Below, one piece after another: positions 58,793 through 64,000 of a stretch of 64,000 nt of DNA; positions within the stretch are counted from its first letter, which is position 1, and each line of letters starts with the position of its first letter. The position numbers and the translations under genes were made by a program. Under the pieces are notes generated by a model. That model was given only the letters and a program-made list of their open reading frames with translations. It did no database searches and was not told the DNA's origin. The stretch comes from Deltaproteobacteria bacterium (GTDB lineage Bacteria; Myxococcota_A; UBA9160; SZUA-336), in the NCBI GenBank assembly GCA_029261925.1, contig JAJDAJ010000050.1, positions 45,610 to 109,609 on the forward strand. Reading direction: 5' to 3'.

Positions 58793-60882
58793 CCGGTCGG
58801 GTCCTTGGCGCGATGGCCCCCGGTGTGGCGGGCGATCGCCTCGAAGAGCTGGGCGCGCGAGATCGGCTTGGTGATGAAGTCGTCGCAGCCCTGGGCCAGG
58901 CAGCGCTCGCGCGTGTCGGCCATGGCGTGCGCGGTCAGGGCGATGATCGGCCCGCTCCAGCCGGCGTCCCGCAGGGCGGCGGTGGCCTCGAAGCCGTCGA
59001 CCTCGGGCATCTGGATGTCCATCAGGATCAGGTCGAACGGCGCCCCTCGCTCGCGCGAGGCCAGGGCCTCGCGCACGGCGTCGCCGCCGTCGGGCGCGAT
59101 GCTCACGCGGGCGCCCGCGCGTTCGAGCAGCTGGCGGATCAGGCGCTGGTTGTCGGCGCCGTCCTCGGCGACCAGGACCTCGAGCCCGGCACAGGCCGAG
59201 GCGTCCGCGGCCGGCAGCGCCACGGCAGCCCCGGCGCCGCTTCCGGGACTGCCGGTCGGGAGCAGCACCCGGAAGCGGCTCCCGCGCCCGGGCGCGGTGT
59301 CGACGTCGATCGAGCCGCGCATCATCTCGACCAGGCGCTGCGTGATGGCGAGGCCGAGGCCCGTGCCCTCCGAGGTCTGCGTCGAGGAGCGGCCGCGCAC
59401 GAAGGGCTCGAAGAGCTGCCGCACGTCGGTGGCCGGCAGGCCGGGCCCGGTGTCGGCAACCTCCACGAGCACGCGGTCCGGCTCCGGTGCCCCGAGGCGC
59501 ACGTGCACGTGGCCGCGCTCGGTGAACTTGACGGCGTTGCCGACCAGGTTCAGCAGGACCTGACGCAGCCGCCGCGGGTCGGCGCGGACGATCGCGGCGG
59601 TCGGGCCGTCGGCGACCATCCGCAGCTCGAGCCCCTTGCCCTCGGCGCGGACGCGGATGAGCTCGATGACGTCGGCAGCGATCGCGCGGGCGTCGCAGCT
59701 GACGATCTCCAGCTCCATCCGCTTGGCCTCGATGCGCGACAGGTCGAGCATGTCGTTGATCAGCTCGAGCAGGTGGGAGCCGTTGAGGTGGATGCGCTCG
59801 AGCGCGGCGCGGGCCTCGTCGCTGCCGGCCGGGTGCTCCTCGAGCCTGAGCATCTCGGTGTAGCCGAGGATCGCCGACATGGGCGTCCGGATCTCGTGGC
59901 TGACGTTCGCGAGGAACTCGCTCTTGGCCTCGCTGGCCTCGATCAGGGCGCGGTTCAGGTCCACGAGCTGCGCGTTGCGCTCGATCAGCGCGCGATCGTG
60001 CGCGCCCAACCGGCGGGCCATCTCGCGAACGGCCTCGAAGAGCGCGCCGAGCTCGTCGTCGCGCCCCTCCGGCAGCGCGACGTCGAACTCGCCGCGGCCG
60101 ATCCGGCGCGTCGCCTCGCTCAGCTGCTGGATGCGGCTCACCGCCCAGCGCGAGAGCCCCAGGCTCAGCAGCGCGGCGGCGAGCAGCGCGACGGCCCCGC
60201 CCATCAGCAGCACCTGGCGGGTGCTCGCCAGGGCGCTGCGCTCGACCGCCAGGGAGCTGCGGGCCCAGAGGCCGAGACCGCCCAGGCTGGTCACCAGCCG
60301 CGAGATCCGGCCCGGCGTCTCGGGGACGCTGCTGGCCAGGACGAGCTCTGCCGCCGAGAGCCGCGACCAGAGCTCGAGGCGCGGCCGGCCCAACGGCTCG
60401 GCCAGGATCAGGCGTCCCTGGCTGCGCCCGGAGCTCTCGAGTGGCAGCGAGACCGCGGCGTAGCCGGAGTCTCCCAGCGCCAGCAGCCCCACGTGTTCGA
60501 ATCCGCGCACGCGCTCCAGCAGCGCGTCGGGGCCCGCGTGCGCGACCACGTTCCCGTTGCCGTCGACGAACGCCACCAGCGCCGCGCCCTGCCGGTCGCG
60601 GAGCTCGCGGGCATGGTGCTCGAGCGTGGCGGTATCCCCGACACCGAGGCTGGCCCGGAACTGCGGCGTGCCCGCGATCTCGATGGTGCGCTGCAGGAGG
60701 GTCAGGAGGTGCTGCTCGATCAGCAGCCCCGCCGAGTTCGCGGCCGCGTCGAGGCGCCTCGCGGCGCCCGACTCGAGCTCGCGTGCGAGCGTGTGGTCGA
60801 GGACCGCGATCGTCAGGGTGGTGGACAGCAGCGCGATGCCACAGAGCGCCGCGGCGAGCTTCGCGATCAGCGACCCCTTCAC
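58789..60882 (-). CDS. Hybrid sensor histidine kinase with receiver domain, 697 aa
   Basis: GTG 60882 overlaps the cupredoxin-like gene. Membrane segments at about 7-30 and 219-242 enclose a periplasmic sensor region of about 190 residues (double Cache-like). A HAMP domain (RWAVSRIQQLSEATRRIGRGEFDVALPEGRDDELGALFEAV) precedes HisKA with His329 in FLANVSHEIRTPMSAILGYTEML. The ATPase domain has NLVGNAVKFTERG, DTGPGLP and GTGLGLAI. A receiver domain ends the chain with phospho-Asp622 in LILMDIQMPEVDGFEA. No separate response regulator adjoins. It completes the lipoprotein-porin-cupredoxin operon. Confidence 0.95.
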   Translation of the reverse strand: MKGSLIAKLAAALCGIALLSTTLTIAVLDHTLARELESGAARRLDAAANSAGLLIEQHLLTLLQRTIEIAGTPQFRASLGVGDTATLEHHARELRDRQGAALVAFVDGNGNVVAHAGPDALLERVRGFEHVGLLALGDSGYAAVSLPLESSGRSQGRLILAEPLGRPRLELWSRLSAAELVLASSVPETPGRISRLVTSLGGLGLWARSSLAVERSALASTRQVLLMGGAVALLAAALLSLGLSRWAVSRIQQLSEATRRIGRGEFDVALPEGRDDELGALFEAVREMARRLGAHDRALIERNAQLVDLNRALIEASEAKSEFLANVSHEIRTPMSAILGYTEMLRLEEHPAGSDEARAALERIHLNGSHLLELINDMLDLSRIEAKRMELEIVSCDARAIAADVIELIRVRAEGKGLELRMVADGPTAAIVRADPRRLRQVLLNLVGNAVKFTERGHVHVRLGAPEPDRVLVEVADTGPGLPATDVRQLFEPFVRGRSSTQTSEGTGLGLAITQRLVEMMRGSIDVDTAPGRGSRFRVLLPTGSPGSGAGAAVALPAADASACAGLEVLVAEDGADNQRLIRQLLERAGARVSIAPDGGDAVREALASRERGAPFDLILMDIQMPEVDGFEATAALRDAGWSGPIIALTAHAMADTRERCLAQGCDDFITKPISRAQLFEAIARHTGGHRAKDPTG

Positions 60883-61520
60883 GGGCCGGAGTCCCGCGCG
60901 CCCGGTCCTGCACCGATCGTGAGCGCCACGCTCGCGGCCGTGTCGGGCCGCACCTCGAGCGGCCGCACCGTCTCGGGCAGCTCCCATGCCCAGACGCGCA
61001 GCCGGTAGCGGCCGGGCGGTACGCGGTCGATCGCGAAGCTGCCGTCGCCCGCCACGATCGTGTGCCAGGGGGTCGGCGCCACCAGGATCCCGGCGTTCAT
61101 GTTCTCGTGGATCGAGCAGTAGACCTCGACGAAGCCCGGGTGCTCCAGCCGCACGGAGCGGCTCTCGCCGCGCGGGTAGATGCCCAGGTCGAAGTCGTTG
61201 GGTCGGGAGTACGAGAACACGTTGTGGTAGATCGCGTCCTCGTTGGGCATGTCGATCCGCTGTCCGGCGGTCACGATCATGAAGCCCGGGTCGAAGCGCG
61301 CATGGTCCTGGCGCAGGACGGCGGGCTGCTCGGGGACCGGCCCGGCCCGGCCATCGGCGCGCTCCAGGTACGCCACCAGGGGCCAGACATCGGTCGGGGC
61401 CAGGCCCTCGACCGCCAGCTCGACGCGCCCCTCGACACGGCCCGGACCGGCGGCGGCGGCGGCGGCGGCGGCGGGCAGTGCCGTGACGGCCAGAAGCGAG
61501 GCGAGCAGCAGCGTGCGCAT
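60879..61520 (-). CDS. Exported cupredoxin-like protein (methylamine-utilisation-like), 213 aa
   Basis: ATG 61520. Signal peptide in residues 1-24 includes an eight-Ala run from a (GGC)8 repeat. The first domain (GRVEGRVELAVEGLAPTDVWPLVAYLERADG) is beta-rich. A plastocyanin-like copper site is suggested by PNEDAIYHNVFSYS (first His) and VYCSIHENMNAGILV (Cys, His, Met). The last 60 residues (GDGSFAIDRVPPGRYRLRVWAWEL) are a carboxypeptidase-regulatory-like beta-sandwich. Such proteins often sit beside sensor kinases with unknown function. Overlaps the kinase by 4 nt. Confidence 0.85.
   Translation of the reverse strand: MRTLLLASLLAVTALPAAAAAAAAGPGRVEGRVELAVEGLAPTDVWPLVAYLERADGRAGPVPEQPAVLRQDHARFDPGFMIVTAGQRIDMPNEDAIYHNVFSYSRPNDFDLGIYPRGESRSVRLEHPGFVEVYCSIHENMNAGILVAPTPWHTIVAGDGSFAIDRVPPGRYRLRVWAWELPETVRPLEVRPDTAASVALTIGAGPGARDSGP
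61449..61472 (+). repeat. (GGC)8 microsatellite in a signal-peptide codon run
   Basis: Eight perfect GGC triplets; on the minus strand they encode eight Ala at the end of the signal peptide of the cupredoxin-like protein. Slippage would change length by whole residues. Confidence 0.8.
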
Positions 61521-61543
61521 CCCGCGTAACCCGATCCCGCGCT

Positions 61544-62884
61544 CTAGAAGTGCACCGAGAGGCCGAGCCCGAGGTAGTCCTTGTCGTCGATCTGGCGTTC
61601 GAGCGCGCCGGCACCGCGCACCAGCTCGAACTGGGACCAGGAGTACTCGGCCTTCAGGGTCAGGCCGGGCTGGAGCCGCAGGCCCAGGCCGGCGCTCCAG
61701 AGCTCCGCGCGCGCGGTGTTGAATCCGAGGTCGCCGCCGGCATTCATCGCCGGGAGCAGATAGCCCTCGTCGCGATTCCCGCTGCCCAGACTGCTGTAAC
61801 GCACCGCCACGTACAGCGGCTCGAGCAGGGCGGCGAGGGCGCCCAGGTCGAGGCGGCCCTCTGCGATCCAGTAGCGCAGCTCCCGGTCGTAGCCCGAGCT
61901 GCTCCCCGAGTCGATCCCCACGCGCCCGTGTGCGAGCCACAGCCGCCCCCAGCCCGGCGGGCTGAGGATCAGGTCGGCCTCCCAGGCCTCGACGCCGTCG
62001 AGCCGCAGGCTCTCCGGGTCGTCCGCGATCGGCAGACCGTCCTGAAAGCTCGTCACGCCGGTGCCCGATCCGAACGGCACCGCGTGCGTGCCTCCCCACT
62101 CCAGCGCCGACTCGGCCGCACGGCTGCCGTTGCCCAGCCCGCCGGAGCGGAAGCCGCTCAGGGAGATGCGGGTCCAGGGCAGCGGCGCGGCGCTGAGCTT
62201 CGCCACCCACGACGGATCCCCCGAGGTGTTCGCATTGAGACCGTCGTCGCCATTGAGCACGGCGACCTGGTAGCCCAGCCGGCCCTCGGCCAGCGTGCCG
62301 TGCAGCATCACGCCCGTGTCCCAGTTGTACGGGGCCGCGGCGGAGTAGCTCAGCAGCGGATTCTCGGCCCGGTCGCGCGAGAAGCGCGAGTACTCCTCGC
62401 CGAACGGGATCTCCATCCGGCCCAGGCGCAGGTTGAACGCGCTCGACCCGCCGAGCTCCGCGAACTCGACGTACAGCGAGCCGATCCGGTTCTGCAGGTA
62501 GCCGTGGCGGATCACGTCCCACTCGACGTGCAGCGAGGCGGACTCCGCCAGGCGCGCGCCGCCCAGCCGCGGCCGCCAGCCGAGATCGAAGTCGAAGAAG
62601 AGCTCGAAGTCCTCGAGCGAAGTGCCACCATCGGCGGCGAAGCTGTCGCTCCCGCCACCCCACTGGATCACCTCGGCGTTTCCCGAGAGCCGCCAGCGCT
62701 GCTCCGCCGGCTCGGGGCGGGCATCGACGGCGGGCGCGGGCAGGGCTCCGCGGTCCTCGGCAGCGCGTACGCGATCCTCGAGCTGGGCCACGCGGCGTCG
62801 GAGCTCGGAGAGCTCGGACTCGTCCGCGTGCGCCGGGGCCGCCAGGACCAGGGCGCTCAGGCAGGTCGCGATCGCGATTCTCAC
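61544..62884 (-). CDS. Outer-membrane porin (phosphate-selective/OprP-like fold), 446 aa
   Basis: GTG 62884 in a GTGA overlap with the lipoprotein. Residues 1-20 are a signal peptide (ATCLSALVLAAPAHA), residues 24-45 a short coiled coil (ELRRRVAQLEDRVRAAEDR) typical of trimeric porins, then alternating amphipathic strands (LHVEWDVIRHGYLQNRIGSLYVEFAEL, LGRMEIPFGEEYSRF) and a C-terminal Phe after LGLGLSVH, the BAM recognition signature. The GRMEIPFG element is common in OprP-type porins. Solute unknown; neighbours suggest it may feed a copper- or small-molecule-sensing system. Confidence 0.9.
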   Translation of the reverse strand: MRIAIATCLSALVLAAPAHADESELSELRRRVAQLEDRVRAAEDRGALPAPAVDARPEPAEQRWRLSGNAEVIQWGGGSDSFAADGGTSLEDFELFFDFDLGWRPRLGGARLAESASLHVEWDVIRHGYLQNRIGSLYVEFAELGGSSAFNLRLGRMEIPFGEEYSRFSRDRAENPLLSYSAAAPYNWDTGVMLHGTLAEGRLGYQVAVLNGDDGLNANTSGDPSWVAKLSAAPLPWTRISLSGFRSGGLGNGSRAAESALEWGGTHAVPFGSGTGVTSFQDGLPIADDPESLRLDGVEAWEADLILSPPGWGRLWLAHGRVGIDSGSSSGYDRELRYWIAEGRLDLGALAALLEPLYVAVRYSSLGSGNRDEGYLLPAMNAGGDLGFNTARAELWSAGLGLRLQPGLTLKAEYSWSQFELVRGAGALERQIDDKDYLGLGLSVHF

Positions 62885-63564
62885 GGCTGCGCTCCTCTCG
62901 ATGCGGTGACCCCCAGCCGCAGGTCGACCCGCGTCCGCTCGCCCGCGGGCGCTCGCACCTGTATCTGGTCCGGTGGAAAGCGCGGGTGCCAGACGTGCAC
63001 CCGGTGCGGGCCCGGCGGAAGGTCCACGAGCGCCCAGTCACCGCGCGCCGAGGTCACCGCGAAGGGCCCCGGCGCCGCGAAGACGACGGCACGCGCGCCC
63101 GTGCCGGCCACGAACACGTCGAGCGGACCGGGACCGGGCGCGGCGAGGCGAAGCACGCCGCCGGGCTCGAGCCGCCGCACCAGACCCAGCACAGGGACGC
63201 TGATCGCGCGGGGCACGCTGCCGAGATTCGCGATCTCCAGGCGGCCGTGGCTCGAGACGGCGACGCGAGCCGGATCCAGCTCGACCTCGTCGCCGCGGTC
63301 GTGCAGCTCGATGCGCGCATCGCGACGCGGCGCGGGAGCGCCGGCCGCGTACACCACCGCGAATCCGGGCCGCACGTAGTCCACCGGGCGGGCCTCGCGC
63401 AGCGCGGGCGCCGTGTAGCGCACTCCGGTCGCTCCCGGCGGCAGGTCGGCGTGCGGCTCGAGCGCCACGCGGCCCCAGAGTGTCGCGCTCCCGGCATCCG
63501 GAAGCGGCGCGGATGCGCAGCTGATCAGCAGCAGCGCGCTGCAGATACCCCCGGCTCGATGCAC
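62881..63564 (-). CDS. Lipoprotein with beta-sandwich domains, 227 aa
   Basis: Start taken at GTG 63564, which gives a short lipoprotein signal with lipobox ISC (ICSALLLISC); an in-frame GTG at 63600 would add 12 residues. Mature part is Pro/Ala/Gly-rich; ATLWGRVALEPHADLPPGATGVRYTAPALREAR may be a first beta domain, and GDWALVDLPPGPHRVHVWHPRFPPDQIQVRAPAGERTRVDLRLGV a carboxypeptidase-regulatory-like domain like the one in the cupredoxin-like gene. First gene of the porin/kinase operon. Not recognised by family name. Confidence 0.75.
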   Translation of the reverse strand: MHRAGGICSALLLISCASAPLPDAGSATLWGRVALEPHADLPPGATGVRYTAPALREARPVDYVRPGFAVVYAAGAPAPRRDARIELHDRGDEVELDPARVAVSSHGRLEIANLGSVPRAISVPVLGLVRRLEPGGVLRLAAPGPGPLDVFVAGTGARAVVFAAPGPFAVTSARGDWALVDLPPGPHRVHVWHPRFPPDQIQVRAPAGERTRVDLRLGVTASRGAQP

Positions 63565-63773
63565 CCCCGGACCCCCCACACCGGCGCCGCGGGCATGCAC
63601 CCCGAGCGCGCCTCGTGTGCAGCTATCGGCCCGGGGCAGGCCGCACTGAAAGGAGGGGGCCGGTGGGCAGGAGCGCCCGGCACCGTCAGGAGCCGTCGGC
63701 GCCGGGCGTCAGAGACCGCCCTGGCGCTGGCCGACCCGGCACCGCCCCGGGCCGTAGGTGCGGGTTCCGGCGC

Positions 63774-64000
63774 TCAGCGCCGGCGGCCGAAGAGCTGCGC
63801 CACGACCGCGGTGTGCGTCGGCGCGTCGTCCTCCAGCCGGTGCAGTCGGGGCAGGCTCGCGACCAGGGCCTCGAGCTGCTCGCGCGCGGGAGGCTCCATG
63901 TAGTCGAAGCGGATCATCACGCGCTCGGCGCTGCGCTCCACGTGGGCCTCGATCAGGAAGGGCTCGTCACTGGCTGCACCGTGCAGCGCCAGGCGCACAC
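63774..64000 (-). CDS. PilZ-like domain protein, 5'-truncated at the window end
   Basis: Only the last 75 codons are in the window. DEPFLIEAHVERSAERVMIRFDYMEPPAREQLEALVASLP resembles the end of a PilZ barrel (strand, RFxxxxPxxREQLExxV helix), the c-di-GMP-binding domain, but the RxxxR and DxSxxG sites would be upstream. The reading frame is open to base 64000; the GTG near 63998 is not assumed to be the start. Low certainty. Confidence 0.45.
   Translation of the reverse strand, partial: VRLALHGAASDEPFLIEAHVERSAERVMIRFDYMEPPAREQLEALVASLPRLHRLEDDAPTHTAVVAQLFGRRR

Noticed and set aside
57518..60913. 1131-codon minus-strand open frame
   Set aside because: Arg/Pro/Ala-rich shadow of the sensor kinase and the aminotransferase; no motifs.
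63565..63773. Small plus-strand gene starting at a GTG near 63663 with AGGAGG
   Set aside because: The frame runs antisense to the PilZ-like gene with Arg/Pro/Gly-rich shadow composition and no motif.

Overview
The window is about 70% GC and densely coded: I support 64 protein genes, no RNA genes, no insertion sequences and no CRISPR array, and no gene-free gap exceeds about 260 bases. Sixteen gene pairs overlap by 4 nt (ATGA/GTGA/TTGA) and five by 1 nt, so most genes sit in short, translationally coupled operons. Two PEP-CTERM proteins, a beta-barrel porin and lipoproteins indicate a diderm (Gram-negative) cell. Luciferase-like (F420-type) oxidoreductases, many acyl-CoA enzymes and a selenoprotein fit an uncultivated deltaproteobacterial/Myxococcota-like or Binatota-like lineage; this placement is inference from gene content only.

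Layout. 1-9.2 kb: an acyl-CoA ligase / unknown / amidohydrolase / SDR operon, a divergent enoyl-CoA hydratase and class III CoA-transferase pair, two flavin split-barrel proteins, a zinc alcohol dehydrogenase and a NUDIX hydrolase. 9.2-14.8 kb: a DUF35 plus thiolase-like pair divergent from a HyuA-type ATPase subunit coupled to an acyl-CoA ligase. 14.8-19.1 kb: NTF2-like protein, then a minus-strand operon of class II aldolase, amidase, GST and isoaspartyl peptidase. 19.2-30.4 kb: LLM oxidoreductases, amidohydrolase plus acyl-CoA ligase, epoxide hydrolase, a fused double CoA-transferase, two SDRs and a beta-keto acid cleavage enzyme. 30.4-35.5 kb: DUF983, a MoxR-like ATPase with VWA partner, a His/Lys/Asp-rich exported protein and a PEP-CTERM protein. 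35.7-39.7 kb: amidohydrolase / P450 / TetR operon and a 3-hydroxyisobutyrate-dehydrogenase-like enzyme. 39.7-45.1 kb: small dimeric-barrel proteins divergent from an operon that starts with a selenocysteine-containing AhpD-like protein, followed by a thioesterase, a hydratase and a PQQ dehydrogenase. 45.1-54.2 kb: SDRs, a permease, PhyH dioxygenase, protein phosphatase, a P450, an LLM enzyme, exonuclease III and MsrA. 54.2-58.8 kb: PEP-CTERM protein, GpmI, a CDP-alcohol phosphatidyltransferase and an aminotransferase. 58.8-63.6 kb: a coupled lipoprotein / porin / cupredoxin-like / hybrid histidine kinase operon. The window ends inside a PilZ-like gene.

Taken together the region is a catabolic island made of small cassettes (amidohydrolase, CoA ligase or CoA-transferase, dehydrogenase, hydratase, P450, LLM oxidoreductase) that look suited to aromatic, alicyclic or sterol-like acids, mixed with housekeeping genes.

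Most notable: (1) the gene at 41256-41828 is split by an in-frame TGA exactly at the second position of a CxxC redox motif (CKQ-TGA) and is followed by a 7-bp hairpin at SECIS distance, so it should encode a selenoprotein. (2) Five genes start at an ATG placed 6-7 nt after a TTGnnn-N17-(-10) promoter, implying leaderless mRNAs; three more have only the -10 at that distance. (3) Several perfect or near-perfect inverted repeats overlap promoters. (4) The coupled porin / cupredoxin-like / sensor-kinase operon may be an envelope sensing system.
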